Shown here one piece after another: positions 43,237-54,074 of a stretch of 64,000 nucleotides of DNA (the stretch's first letter is position 1; each line of letters starts with the position of its first letter). The translations under genes were made by a program, and so were the position numbers. The notes beneath the pieces were generated by a model that did not search any database, was not told the DNA's origin, and saw only the letters and a program-made list of their open reading frames with translations. The stretch comes from JADKIH01 sp043747595. Lineage in GTDB: Bacteria; Bacteroidota; Bacteroidia; AKYH767-A; 2013-40CM-41-45. The stretch lies in the NCBI GenBank assembly GCA_043747595.1, contig JAYTOX010000082.1:1-64000 (forward strand), read 5' to 3'.

Positions 43237-46200
43237 TTAATAAACGATACTTACATGGCCAACCCATTCTGAGTGTTTGCCATCAATACCATCACCAACT
43301 ATTTTGTAGACATACGTATCTTCTTGACATTTTTTTCCTTCATAGTACCCATCCCAAGAGCCTTCTAATGCGCTCCACGTTTTTAAGAGTAATCCCCATC
43401 TGTCAAATACCCAAACCTGAATATTATTCATATTTGTTTGATAAGGTTTAAACACATCGTTTTTACCATCACCATTTGGTGTAAAGCAATTAGGAACAAA
43501 TAAAGTAGACGTAGGACGCACTTCAATCGATTTTAAGATTGTGTCTTTACAACCAAAAGCATTTGTAGTTATCAATTGTGCAGTGTAGAATCCTGTATCG
43601 CTAAAAGTGTGCGTAGGATTTAATTCTGATGAAGATCCTGTTCCATCGCCAAACGTCCATTGGTATGCTGTATAATTTGTCGACTCATTTTGAAAATGGA
43701 TTGTTGGATAAAGTATATCGGCTATTGTAACATCAGTAGAGAAATTGGCAGTTGGACTCGGATAAACTTTGATAACATTTTGTCCGGTATAACTTGCATA
43801 ACATCCTTTATCAGAAACAACAGTTAAATTAACATCGTAATTTCCTTTTGTAGAAAAAGTGTGAGCCGGATTTTGTTGAGTCGAAATTTCTCCATCACCA
43901 AACGACCATAACCAGCCTACTACAGAACCTTCAGATACCGAAGAAGAAGCAGTGAAACTAGAAGTAATTGGTCCGCAGCCTTGAGCACCTGCAGCAAAAA
44001 TAGCAACGGGATTCGGATTTACTTTTGCAACAATCGTTTTAGTTTCAACACAACCATGATTGGTTGTAGCCACTAAATTGACATTGTAATTTCCATATTG
44101 ACCGAATGTATGCGTTGGATTTGATTGCGACGAAGTACTTTGATCGCCAAAGTTCCATGAATAAGAAACAATTTGATTTCCCATACCAACAAACGATTGA
44201 TTAATAAATTGCGAAGCTGCATTCTGACAAACTTCTGTTACCGCAAAATTTGGTTGTGGGTTTGGATAAACATCTACACGCGCCAATTCAGTTGCCGAAC
44301 AATTGTATTGGTCAATAGCAACAAGAGTTACATTATAAGTTCCGGAATTTGGAAAAGTATAATTGAATGAAGAGTCATTCGTGTTGAATCCATTTCCAAG
44401 ATCCCAGCTATAATTTACCTGACCACCGCCGGTTGATGCGTTTGCAAATTGAACAGGACTGCCTTCACAAGCAGAAGTTACATGAATAGCCGCCGATGGT
44501 TTTGCATATATACTCACCGAGTCGATGTATCGGTCGAAACATCCATAGATAGATGTTGTTGTTAAAGTAACTTGGTAGTTATCTGCAAGGATATAATTGT
44601 GAGCTGGACTTCCTTCAACAGAACTCGAGTTGTCGCCAAAATCCCATATCCAGCCAACAATGTTTCCGTCTTGAGAATAAGATTGATCGATGAATTGAGT
44701 AGAAACTCCTTGACAAACATCATTGCCAATGAAACGAGCAACGGGAGGATTGTATACTTTTAAATTATGAGAGATTTGTCCACTGCAACCATTTGATGTG
44801 GTTACAGCAAGATTAATATTATAATTTCCGGCAGCTATAAAATTATGAACAGGATTTAAACTGCCGTTTGTAGTACCATCGGCCATCGACCATTGACTAG
44901 TAAAAGGAATTCCGCCTTCAACAGTTGTTTGATTAATGAATTGATTATTGGTTCCCAAACAAACGTTGGCTACACTAAAAGCAGGAGCGGGATTCGGATA
45001 AATATTTACTACACCATTTGCTATAACCGAACATCCGTTTGAATTAGTACCAATCAATTGAGTTTGGAAGCTCCCAGGCTTTGAATAAGTATGCGTAGGT
45101 TGAAATACATTAGAACTTGTTCCATCACCCAAAGTCCACGACCAAATCATTGCAGTATTTAAAGGCGAAGTATTTAGGAAATCTACGTCGGCACCTAAGC
45201 ATACATTTTGAGTTGCAAAACTAACAACGGGTAATGCAAAAGAAGTTGTGTTTCCAACTGCTGTATCGCGGCAACCCTGATCTGAAGTTGCAATCAAAGT
45301 AACCTGAAAATTACCGGCAGTAGCGTAAGCATGATTCGGTTGAGTTGCAACACCTGTTGAGTTGTCGCCGAAATTCCAATAATAATTATGTATTGAACCG
45401 GAACTAATCGTAGAGGTGTTGTTCAGTACAACATTTGCATTCATACAAGCACCCGTAGTAGTAAAGGAAGCTGTAGGAATTGGATATGCCACTACTGACT
45501 GTTGAGTGCTTGCTGTACATCCTAGATTTGAAGTAGCAGTTAATGTTACAGTATAATTTCCGGCAGTAGTATATATTAGCGATGGATTATTAACTGATGA
45601 AGTTGTTAGATTACCAAGATTCCATTGATAAGAAATAATATTTCCAAAAGCTGAATGAGAGGTGTTTTGGAAATTGAAAGCTGATTCGGCACAATTATTT
45701 TGTACAGTAAAAGATGCAATCGGCAATCCTTTCACATTTACTTTTTTGATAATTGTATCAGAACAGTTATTGTCGGAATTTACAATTAATGTTACTGTAA
45801 ACAACCCTTGCGTAGCATACAAATGATTAGCAATAGAACCGACAGCATTATTTCCATCGCCAAAATTCCAAACGAATGAATTTATTGATCCTGATGAAAC
45901 AGATGAATTGTTAGCAAATGAAACTGTTTGTCCAAAACAAACATCGGCTGTAGTAAATGCAGCAGTAGGCTTCGGATTAACAATCACATTTTTCGTGATG
46001 CTCATTGAACATCCGGAAGCCGAAGTTGCATTAAGTGTTACCGCATACGTTCCTGCACTTGCATAATAATGATTTGGCTGTGTGCTAGTGGATGAGGTAT
46101 TATCTCCAAACGTCCAATTGAAATTTGAAATACTGCCTGCCGAAATAGTACTTGAATTATTGAATTGCATTAATGCTCCAGAGCAAACCGAATTAGCAGA

Positions 46201-49200
46201 GAAATTTACTGATGGAAGTAGATTTACTTTTACCACATTCAACATGGTAGCAGCGCAACCATCGGAATTTGTAATAGTAACATAATAATTTCCAGTTGTA
46301 CTTGTTGTAATAGTTTGTGTCGTTGCACCGGTCGACCAATTATAGGTAGCTCCGGGATTCCCTGCGTTTAAAGTAGTAGTGGCTCCACTACAAATTTCAA
46401 TAGTTGTCGGAGTAGCAGAGATGTCGCCACCTAATGTAACTGTTGTTTGTCCCAATCCTGAACAACCATTTGGGCTTGTTACTACTACAGAAACATTTCC
46501 GGAATCACTTACTGTAATACTTTGATTTGTTTCTCCTGTCGACCAGTAAAAAGTGCAGCCGGTATTTCCCGCATCAATAGTTGATGTATGACCTGCACAT
46601 ACTAATGTAGGCGCAAGAGTAACAGTTGGAACTGAGTTTACAAATACAACGATGGTATCTGATGATGTACATCCGTTAGTATCTGTTCCAACAACAGAAT
46701 AAATTGTATTAGAAGCCGGACTAACAAAAACGTTTTGTCCGCTTACACTTATCGGATTCCAGCTATATGATGTTGCTCCATTTGCGCTTAGCTGAATCGT
46801 AGATCCGTTGCAAATTGTTTTATCAGGACCTGCAACAATCAACGGTCGATTATTTACTGTAAGCGTGACTTGATCGTTGGCTTGACAACCATTTATATCG
46901 GTAACGGTTAACGAGTAATTGGTAGTTGAGTTAGGATTAACAGTTATGTTTTGAGTTGTTTGATTTCCCGGACTCCATAAGTAAGTATAACCACCAGATC
47001 CAACAAGAGTAATGCTATTGCCAATACAAATTGATTTATTTCCACCGGCATTTGCAGTCGGTAATGAATTTACATTTACGTTAACGACGTCAGTTGCAGT
47101 ACATCCATTTGCATTTGTAGCCGTAACAGTATAAGTGGTAGATGCAGTAGGTGTAACGCTGATTGTATTTCCCGGTAAAGTGCCAGGCATCCAAGAATAA
47201 CTTGTGCCGCCAGTAGCTGTTAAATTGATTTTAGCTCCAAAACAAATTGTTTGATCAGCTCCGGCATCAACAACAGGTAACGCATTTACGATTTCATTTT
47301 TTTTAATACTATCACGACATCCCATATCAGAAATTACAAGCAGTCCGACAGAATAAGTTCCTGCTACTGCGTAATTGTGGATTGGGTTTTGTTGACTTGA
47401 AGTATAAGTATCATTAAAATCCCATTGGTAATTAGCAATAGTTCCGGTAGAAATAGTAGAGCTATTTGTGAAAACAGAATTAGATCCTAAACAAACAGGA
47501 GCCGTTGAAAATTGTGCTATGGGATTAGGATGAATAATTACATTCTGAGAAGTAGAAGCAGTACAACCACCGGCTGTTGTAACTTGAAGAGTCACAGAAT
47601 AATTTCCGGGATTAGCGTATTGATGAGTTGGATTTTGGGCTGTAGAATTTGTTCCGTCGCCGAAGTTCCAAATTGTAGCTGAAATAAATCCGACTGATAC
47701 CGTTGATGTATTTGTAAAATTAATTGTAGCACCGGCGCAAGCATTTGGCATTGAAAAATCGGCAATAGGCAAAGGGTTTACGATTACATTTCGTGTTACA
47801 TTGTTGGTACATCCATTGGTATTGGTCACGGTAAGTTGAACTAAATAATTACCGGCAGCTGAAAAATTATGTGTGGGATTCTGAGAAGTAGAAGTACTTC
47901 CGTCACCGAAGTTCCACACCCAATTTACCAATGAACCGGTAGATGCTGATGAGCCATCTGTGAATGAAGTTGCATTTCCTAAACACTCCGAAGACGATGA
48001 AAAATCTGCTACAGGTAATGGGTTCTGAAACGCACTTATATTTATTGATCCGCTGCATCCCAAAGAATCTGTAACAGTAACACCATAATTTCCCGGGGTA
48101 CTTACTGTAATACTTTGCGATGTTTGACCATTTGGCGACCATAAATAAGTCATGCCCGGATATCCTGCGTCTAGCACTCTCGATCCTCCTGCACAAAATG
48201 AAACGTTAGCTAAATTGATTGTTAACGCATTTCCATAAGAAATTGTACAAGCAGAAGAAACTTGACATCCATTCGGAGTAGTGACCGTTACATTGTAGTT
48301 TCCGCCACTCGAAACATGAATAGTTTGCGTAGTTTCATTTGTACTCCATAAATAAGTTGATCCCGGATTTCCGGCGTTAAGAGTAGTAGAAGAACCGGCA
48401 CATAAAAAGAAAGACTGGAGGTTAACAACAGGATTGCTATTTACGTTCACTGTTACATAGGCCGTTGCCGAACATCCTGATGCATCCGAAACAATTACTT
48501 GGTATTGTGTTGTGTCGGTTGGACTAACATTTACAGATGAGCTCGTACTTCCTATAGGATTCCATGCATACGTTAATCCTCCTGATGCTGTAAGTGTCGT
48601 ACTTTGTCCTGAGCAAATGTTTACATCCGGACCAGCATTTGCAATTGGAAGTAATCCAACGTTTACTGTAACAGTTGAAGATGCTGTACATCCATTCGCT
48701 CCGGTTCCTACTACGGTATAAGAAGTAGTAGAAGTAGGGTCAACAGTGTAATTAGGAGAGTTGTAATTTCCGGGCATCCACGTGTAGGATATTCCTCCCG
48801 TTGCATTTAAAGTAACAGAAGAACTTTGGCAAATAAATTGATTTCCTCCGGCACTGATAGCAGGCAATGGTTTGATTGAAACGTTTACGGTATCGTATGC
48901 TGAACAACCATTTGCATCAGTACCAATTACGATAAGATTAATGCTTCCCGATGGAGTGAATGTATAAGAAGAACCTGTTGAGTTAGAAGGCGACCAAACA
49001 TAAGAAACGCCTCCAGTTGCAGTAAGAGTGAGCGGGGATCCATCACAAACACTTTGATCAGTTCCTGCATTAATGATTGGTTGCGGATAGATAGTGATTG
49101 TGTGACTTATAGAATCTAAACATCCTAATGAATCACCACTAATGAGTGTAACATTGAATGTTCCTGATGTTGCAAAGCTATGTGAAGGGTTTTGTGAGAA

Positions 49201-50940
49201 AGTTGCACTTCCATCGCCAAAATACCAATGCCAGTAATTTACAGTTCCTGTTGATTGGTCAGTGAATGAAACTGAACTATTTATACAAGAGTTAAGACCT
49301 GAAAATGCTGTTACTGGAGGCGGTGCAATTGTTATTGCGTGTACAACGGTGTCTATACAACCTAAATTGTTTTGAATAATTAGTGAAACTTGATAAGTAC
49401 CCGCAGTTGAAAATTGATGACTTGGGTTCTGCAAATTTGAGGTACTTCCATCACCAAAATCCCAATTGTAATTTGAAATATAACCGCCCGGTGTAGTAGA
49501 AAGATCATTAAATTGAATTGGATTGTTCAAACACACAACAGGTGAGTGATTAAATTCGGCTGTAGGTATAAAAGGCAACGTTACGTTTACTGTATCGGTC
49601 GCCGAGCAAGATCCATCGTTTGCAGTAACAGTATAAGTTCCTTCACCCACAGTAATAGCTTGCATGGTTGATCCGTTACTCCATAGGTAAGTATAAGTAC
49701 CGCTTCCGCCTGAAGCGGTAGCCGATAAAGTCGCGAGGTCGCTACATGCAATAGCTTGATCTGCTCCGGCGTTAACTGTAATTCCGATTACATGAATGGT
49801 ATAAGAATAAATTTGACTTCCAAAATATGGACAAGCATTATCTTGAACTCTGGCAGTAAAGGTGTACGAATTTCCTATAGCTGCACTCGTAGGTGTCCAA
49901 CAAAAAGTTGCTGTTGGATGTAAGCCCGACCCAGTTGTAAATGTTCCGCCTGGTATTGCGCTATTCCAATCGACCGATAATTGTTGGCCGGCATCTGGAT
50001 CGTTAGAAAAAATATCGAAGCATGTTTGTTGATTTGCACAAACTGTCATGCTAAAATTGTTTGTTCCATTAATTCCGGTAAGTGAAGGAAGATTGTTAGC
50101 ACAATTCATAACAGTAAGCTGAAGATCTCTTTCAACTGATCCTATTAATTGACCGTTTCGGTATTCACTTACGAGAACGGCCATCACAGTTACTTCAAGT
50201 GCTTGCGGATTTAAGCAGATGTCGCCTGTTGATGAATTAAACGACGTCGATGGCGCCGAATTAAGCGGATTACTAGCATTGTAAGGAGCATGGTATGTAA
50301 CAGTTGTAGTTGCAGTTTGATAAGGAGTAATTAATGAATAGACAAGCGAATCGCCGTCTACATCATAAGCTCCGTGATTAAAACAATATTGTTGGCCTTT
50401 ACAGAGAAAAGGAACTGGTTTGTTAGAAAAAGTAGGCGATGAATTGCACGTGCTAATTAAATTATTTAAGGTAGCATAGATGTAAAAAGTATTTCCACTT
50501 GGTGAATTGATTGTTGTGATTGCTGCATTTCTACAACAAAGAGAGTAACCAAATTTCCAATCAGAACATTGAGCAGGTAAAGTAATGATTCCATCATACA
50601 CCCATTCTTGAATTCCAGTGAATGACCCACCGTTACATGTTGTAACAGAAGTAGAGCACGCCGGAGTTACTTCTTGTCCAGTACCTGGACGCGGATAACA
50701 AGTAACCCCGATGCTTTTTGAACACGTGGCCGATGAAATAGTAACATACGGACTTGCAGGAGCTGCAATTCCGATACAGTCTCTATAGAACGAGACGGTG
50801 ACCTTATAGGTGTTTCCGCCAAGACATTGATAAGTAAGATCGGCACCCATCGTATGGCTGGCCGACGTTTTGCTGCTATAAATGAATAGAAGCACAAGGA
50901 GGGAGAGCAGTAGATGTTTATTTGGTAAAGATCTTTTCAT
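43237..50940 (-). CDS. Giant PKD-repeat surface protein with T9SS type B (gliding-type) tail
   Basis: 2567 residues. The signal peptide (about 1-27) is followed by the ASHTMGADLTYQCLGGNTY block that opens many Bacteroidota surface proteins. From about residue 390 there are roughly sixteen PKD domains, recognised by WxFGDGxxS...NPxHxFxxxGxYxVxL, mixed with Ig-like modules beginning NAGxDxxIC and others with LNAGNPGxTYxWSTGxTTQ. The tail is FVPNCFTPNGDGKNDVFKPY through WDGYYEGKKCQEDTYVYKI to GHVSIVY, the type B sorting domain often called gliding motility-associated. Probable adhesin or surface stalk; some copies have altered motifs (DLGNGF, SMADGT). Confidence 0.93.
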   Translation of the reverse strand: MKRSLPNKHLLLSLLVLLFIYSSKTSASHTMGADLTYQCLGGNTYKVTVSFYRDCIGIAAPASPYVTISSATCSKSIGVTCYPRPGTGQEVTPACSTSVTTCNGGSFTGIQEWVYDGIITLPAQCSDWKFGYSLCCRNAAITTINSPSGNTFYIYATLNNLISTCNSSPTFSNKPVPFLCKGQQYCFNHGAYDVDGDSLVYSLITPYQTATTTVTYHAPYNASNPLNSAPSTSFNSSTGDICLNPQALEVTVMAVLVSEYRNGQLIGSVERDLQLTVMNCANNLPSLTGINGTNNFSMTVCANQQTCFDIFSNDPDAGQQLSVDWNSAIPGGTFTTGSGLHPTATFCWTPTSAAIGNSYTFTARVQDNACPYFGSQIYSYTIHVIGITVNAGADQAIACSDLATLSATASGGSGTYTYLWSNGSTMQAITVGEGTYTVTANDGSCSATDTVNVTLPFIPTAEFNHSPVVCLNNPIQFNDLSTTPGGYISNYNWDFGDGSTSNLQNPSHQFSTAGTYQVSLIIQNNLGCIDTVVHAITIAPPPVTAFSGLNSCINSSVSFTDQSTGTVNYWHWYFGDGSATFSQNPSHSFATSGTFNVTLISGDSLGCLDSISHTITIYPQPIINAGTDQSVCDGSPLTLTATGGVSYVWSPSNSTGSSYTFTPSGSINLIVIGTDANGCSAYDTVNVSIKPLPAISAGGNQFICQSSSVTLNATGGISYTWMPGNYNSPNYTVDPTSTTSYTVVGTGANGCTASSTVTVNVGLLPIANAGPDVNICSGQSTTLTASGGLTYAWNPIGSTSSSVNVSPTDTTQYQVIVSDASGCSATAYVTVNVNSNPVVNLQSFFLCAGSSTTLNAGNPGSTYLWSTNETTQTIHVSSGGNYNVTVTTPNGCQVSSACTISYGNALTINLANVSFCAGGSRVLDAGYPGMTYLWSPNGQTSQSITVSTPGNYGVTVTDSLGCSGSINISAFQNPLPVADFSSSSECLGNATSFTDGSSASTGSLVNWVWNFGDGSTSTSQNPTHNFSAAGNYLVQLTVTNTNGCTNNVTRNVIVNPLPIADFSMPNACAGATINFTNTSTVSVGFISATIWNFGDGTNSTAQNPTHQYANPGNYSVTLQVTTAGGCTASTSQNVIIHPNPIAQFSTAPVCLGSNSVFTNSSTISTGTIANYQWDFNDTYTSSQQNPIHNYAVAGTYSVGLLVISDMGCRDSIKKNEIVNALPVVDAGADQTICFGAKINLTATGGTSYSWMPGTLPGNTISVTPTASTTYTVTATNANGCTATDVVNVNVNSLPTANAGGNKSICIGNSITLVGSGGYTYLWSPGNQTTQNITVNPNSTTNYSLTVTDINGCQANDQVTLTVNNRPLIVAGPDKTICNGSTIQLSANGATSYSWNPISVSGQNVFVSPASNTIYSVVGTDTNGCTSSDTIVVFVNSVPTVTLAPTLVCAGHTSTIDAGNTGCTFYWSTGETNQSITVSDSGNVSVVVTSPNGCSGLGQTTVTLGGDISATPTTIEICSGATTTLNAGNPGATYNWSTGATTQTITTSTTGNYYVTITNSDGCAATMLNVVKVNLLPSVNFSANSVCSGALMQFNNSSTISAGSISNFNWTFGDNTSSTSTQPNHYYASAGTYAVTLNATSASGCSMSITKNVIVNPKPTAAFTTADVCFGQTVSFANNSSVSSGSINSFVWNFGDGNNAVGSIANHLYATQGLFTVTLIVNSDNNCSDTIIKKVNVKGLPIASFTVQNNCAESAFNFQNTSHSAFGNIISYQWNLGNLTTSSVNNPSLIYTTAGNYTVTLTATSNLGCTASTQQSVVAYPIPTASFTTTGACMNANVVLNNTSTISSGSIHNYYWNFGDNSTGVATQPNHAYATAGNFQVTLIATSDQGCRDTAVGNTTSFALPVVSFATQNVCLGADVDFLNTSPLNTAMIWSWTLGDGTSSNVFQPTHTYSKPGSFQTQLIGTNSNGCSVIANGVVNIYPNPAPAFSVANVCLGTNNQFINQTTVEGGIPFTSQWSMADGTTNGSLNPVHNFIAAGNYNINLAVTTSNGCSGQISHNLKVYNPPVARFIGNDVCQGVSTQFIDQSYSQDGNIVGWIWDFGDNSSSVEGSPAHNYILADNYQVTLTTTSIYGCFDRYIDSVSIYAKPSAAIHVTSACEGSPVQFANASTGGGQVNYSWDLGNGFNTNDSSFNYTFPNSGTYNVTLVAIDQYNCSATELARVDVYPNPQPNFAVTEVCQNAASQFINQSFVGMGNQIVSYSWNFGDQSTSSQSNPTHTFGQYGNYNVNLVATTNHGCVETKTIVAKVNPNPVAIFAAGAQGCGPITSSFTASSSVSEGSVVGWLWSFGDGEISTQQNPAHTFSTKGNYDVNLTVVSDKGCYASYTGQNVIKVYPSPTANFSTDVTIADILYPTIHFQNESTNYTAYQWTFGDGTGSSSELNPTHTFSDTGFYTAQLITTNAFGCKDTILKSIEVRPTSTLFVPNCFTPNGDGKNDVFKPYQTNMNNIQVWVFDRWGLLLKTWSALEGSWDGYYEGKKCQEDTYVYKIVGDGIDGKHSEWVGHVSIVY

Positions 50941-51415
50941 ATTTTTTACCTTATTACTGAAATCAGTTTTGGTTAATCTGTTTCAGTTTCTTAGTGACTC
51001 TAAATTACATCCGTAGTAAGGTGTAGAGTGTTGAATTAGGTGTGAAAAGAGTCACTGTAAGGTTTTTGGAAGAATGAAAAGCTGTTTCTTTGAAAGCAGA
51101 TTAATTTCGAATTTTGATCAGCAACAATTTTTGCTAAACTTCAAAATCAACAATTATAAAATGTAAGATTTTTATTAAAATGACATTGAATAGTTGAAAC
51201 AAAAGTGATTCGGTTTATTTTTATACAATTTTTACAGTGCAGAGAAAATAATAAATGAAGGTTTGATGTATTGAGATATGTCAATGTAAATCAAAAACAA
51301 TCGATTGATAAAGGGTAAATAAAAAAAATCAATTTCGTTCGTTTCAAAAAAAGATTCAGAAGGAAAATAGGATGTTGTCATTAAAATGGAAGGAAAGGTT
51401 TAAAAAAAAGCAGAA
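50941..51415. other. Divergent intergenic region
   Basis: About 475 nt between the giant PKD gene and asnB, AT-rich, with no plausible ORF and no RNA gene recognised. It must contain the promoter of the PKD gene, but I see no clear TAnnTTTG on the minus strand. Confidence 0.4.
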
Positions 51416-51449
51416 TTGCGATTTATGAGACACAAATATCGTATCTTTT
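51416..51449 (+). promoter_or_regulatory. Candidate asnB promoter
   Basis: TTG at 51416-51418, a 23-nt spacer, TATCTTTT at 51442-51449 (last base differs from TAnnTTTG). It falls inside the longer reading frame and supports the start at 51473, which exposes the catalytic Cys. Confidence 0.4.
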
Positions 51450-51472
51450 CCGCTTCAAAATTAAATCGATAT

Positions 51473-53167
51473 ATGTGTAGTATTTATGGATTGCTGGGGG
51501 AGTTGGCACGGAATGCAGAAGAGTCGCAAATTTATTCGGCATTCAATACATTAAGAAAGCGTGGACCTGACAGAAGTTTAACAATTTTTAATCCGGATTC
51601 CTTTTTAGGTTTCCATCGTTTAGCAATAAATGGATTAGATGTTGATGGCGATCAACCATTTTATTTGGTTGATGGTGAAAGAACTTTTTATTTATTATGT
51701 AATGGGGAGGTTTACAATTTTCGTGAACTTATTAAGGAGTATAAGTTAAATGTTTCGCTGCATGGTTCTGATTGTGCTGTTATCTTGCCACTTTTTCAAT
51801 TATTCAAGTATGATATCGATAAGTTGAATAAAATTCTAATAGGTGAATATAGTTTTTCAATAGTAGAATATCACAATCATCAGATTAAACAATTATTTCT
51901 TTCTACAGACCCGATGAGTGTACGTCCAATTTTCTTTGGTGTGAGCTCCGATAATAAAAGTTTTGGTTTTAGCAGTTTGCTTTCAGGTCTAGCTCCATTC
52001 TTCGAAAAAGTTGAACGGCTCGATCAAAAAACTATTTTGCAATGGGTTCCGGGTTCTGCTCCAACTTATAAAAAGTATTGGGAGACAGTTTCTAATACCG
52101 ATTATTCAATACATTCAAAACCGGAAGATAGTGATTACAAAAAGGCAATGTCAATTTTTGAAAATGCTGTACGTCGTAGATTAATTTCTGACAGACCTAT
52201 CGGATGTTTGCTTTCTGGCGGTCTCGACTCTAGCGCTGTATGTGCAGTTGCTGCTGCAATAATGAAAGACGAATATCCCGGTAAAAAACTAAAGACATTT
52301 AGTATTGGAATGAAAGAAGGTACCGATATTGTTTTTGCAAAAATGGTAGCTCAGCGATTGAATGAACTTTACGGCAATATAGATCATCAAGTTATTTTGT
52401 TTACTCCTGAAGAAGGATTAGCAGCAATCGATGAAGTGCTAAAGCATACGGAGACATACGATATTACGACTATCAGAGCAAGTGTTGGCCAGTTTTTGTT
52501 GGGTAAATATATTTCGGAAAATACAGATGTGAAAGTTGTTCTGAATGGCGACGGAGCAGATGAATGTCAGATGGGTTATCTCTATTTTTATAATCATCCC
52601 GATTTAAAGGCTGCTCAAGAAGATCATTATCGCTTGCTAGATGAAATACATTTATTCGATGGATTGCGTGTAGACAGAGCAATATCGTGCAGTGGGTTAG
52701 AGGCGCGCGTACCTTTCTTAGACAGAGAGTTCGTTGATTATTTTCGATCGCTTCCTGCAAGTTGGAAAGCACCTGTTAAAGGAACAATAGAAAAAGATTT
52801 TTTCAGAACAGCTTTTGCGAAAAGTAAATTTGGTTCAGCTTTGCCGGAAGATGTATTGTGGCGTAAAAAAGAAGCGTTTTCGGATGGTGTATCAGGGAAA
52901 GAGAAATCGTGGTTTCAATGGGTACAGGAATACTTGAATATGAAAGTGACAGATGAGGAATATGAAAAAGAAAGTAAAACGCTACATCCATCCATAGTTC
53001 CTCCGTCGAAAGAAGCTTTTTATTTCATGCGTTCGTTTAATCAACGATTAGGTAATCAGTGGCAAGTTGTTCCTCATTATTGGTTACCAAAATGGTCGGG
53101 GAATATTTCTGAGCCTTCAGCTCGAGTTCTGGAAGTTTATAACAACAAAAACAAATCTCAAAGCTGA
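51473..53167 (+). CDS. asnB: Asparagine synthetase B (glutamine-hydrolysing)
   Basis: 564 residues from MCSIYGLLG at 51473. The frame opens 19 codons earlier, but Cys2 must become the N-terminal nucleophile after Met removal, so the inner start is right. The glutaminase domain (about 1-185) has RKRGPDRS and LCNGEVYNFREL. The synthetase domain has the PP-loop LLSGGLDSSAV near 246, LNGDGADECQMGY and SGLEARVPFLDREFVDYF. It makes asparagine from aspartate, glutamine and ATP. Full length; no truncation. Confidence 0.95.
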   Translation: MCSIYGLLGELARNAEESQIYSAFNTLRKRGPDRSLTIFNPDSFLGFHRLAINGLDVDGDQPFYLVDGERTFYLLCNGEVYNFRELIKEYKLNVSLHGSDCAVILPLFQLFKYDIDKLNKILIGEYSFSIVEYHNHQIKQLFLSTDPMSVRPIFFGVSSDNKSFGFSSLLSGLAPFFEKVERLDQKTILQWVPGSAPTYKKYWETVSNTDYSIHSKPEDSDYKKAMSIFENAVRRRLISDRPIGCLLSGGLDSSAVCAVAAAIMKDEYPGKKLKTFSIGMKEGTDIVFAKMVAQRLNELYGNIDHQVILFTPEEGLAAIDEVLKHTETYDITTIRASVGQFLLGKYISENTDVKVVLNGDGADECQMGYLYFYNHPDLKAAQEDHYRLLDEIHLFDGLRVDRAISCSGLEARVPFLDREFVDYFRSLPASWKAPVKGTIEKDFFRTAFAKSKFGSALPEDVLWRKKEAFSDGVSGKEKSWFQWVQEYLNMKVTDEEYEKESKTLHPSIVPPSKEAFYFMRSFNQRLGNQWQVVPHYWLPKWSGNISEPSARVLEVYNNKNKSQS

Positions 53168-53184
53168 AAACTCATCATTTATTA

Positions 53185-53217
53185 TTTGTAAAGTGTTGAA
53201 TTTTCTGCTTAATTTTG
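53185..53217 (+). promoter_or_regulatory. Promoter of the terC-family gene
   Basis: TTTG at 53185-53188, a 21-nt spacer, TAATTTTG at 53210-53217. This matches the consensus, 20 nt before the ATG at 53238. Confidence 0.65.
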
Positions 53218-53237
53218 GCATCGAAAGTTAATCAAAT

Positions 53238-53963
53238 ATGCTGCTATCTATTTTCTCTCCCGAAGGATTACTTAGTTTAATTACGCTGATACTTCTGGAG
53301 ATTGTTCTCGGAATTGATAATATTATTTTTATTGCAATCATTTGTTCTTATCTGCCAAGCGCTGATCAAAGCAGAGCGAGAACGATCGGACTAATGCTTG
53401 CCATGGTATTTCGAATATTGCTATTGCTTGGCATTTCTTGGTTGGTACATTTAGTAGACCCTCTTTTTTTCATAGGAAGTTTAGGTTTCAGTGGGCGCGA
53501 TCTCATTTTGTTTTCCGGTGGAGTTTTTCTAGTTTATAAAACGTTCAAAGAGATTTATGAAAAATTGCGCGGGCATGAAGTTGGTGAGGATAAATTGAAA
53601 TCTAAAAAAATGACTGTTACGCAAGCAATTATTCAGATTACTATTATTGATATTATTTTTTCTTTCGATTCTATATTAACTGCCGTCGGATTAAGCAGAG
53701 ATCTATCTGTCATGATTACTGCAGTAATTATCTCAATGTTTGTAATGTTGTTATTTGCACCTTATGTAAGTAACTTTATTAATAAGTATCCAACACTGAA
53801 AATGTTGGCTTTAGTTTTTTTAATAGCTATTGGTGTGTTGCTAATACTAGAAGGTGTTCATATTCACATCGAAAAATCGTATGTTTATTTTGGTATGGGC
53901 TTCTCGATAGTTGTCGAATTGCTTAATATCCGATTACGAAAGCTCCAGCACAAAGCTAACTAA
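53238..53963 (+). CDS. TerC-family integral membrane protein
   Basis: 241 residues, seven or so predicted membrane helices. Acidic intramembrane motifs typical of TerC are present: LEIVLGIDNIIFIAII near 22 and IIFSFDSILTAVGLSRD near 138, with the Asp pairs thought to bind metal ions. Members are linked to tellurite resistance by name and, more recently, to manganese export or metal loading of exoenzymes. No tellurite operon surrounds it, so the cargo is unknown. Confidence 0.93.
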   Translation: MLLSIFSPEGLLSLITLILLEIVLGIDNIIFIAIICSYLPSADQSRARTIGLMLAMVFRILLLLGISWLVHLVDPLFFIGSLGFSGRDLILFSGGVFLVYKTFKEIYEKLRGHEVGEDKLKSKKMTVTQAIIQITIIDIIFSFDSILTAVGLSRDLSVMITAVIISMFVMLLFAPYVSNFINKYPTLKMLALVFLIAIGVLLILEGVHIHIEKSYVYFGMGFSIVVELLNIRLRKLQHKAN

Positions 53964-54074
53964 AATCGTATTTCTAGCGCTTCGATAAATTTGAGAGGAA
54001 AAATTCCATCAAGTAAAGGTAAATTAAAACTACTTTTTGGTTTTATTTTTTACCTTGCATAAAATCAATTTCAT

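Noticed and set aside
53238..53963. TerC as part of a tellurite-resistance cluster
   Set aside because: None of the other ter genes are nearby; the name reflects family only.
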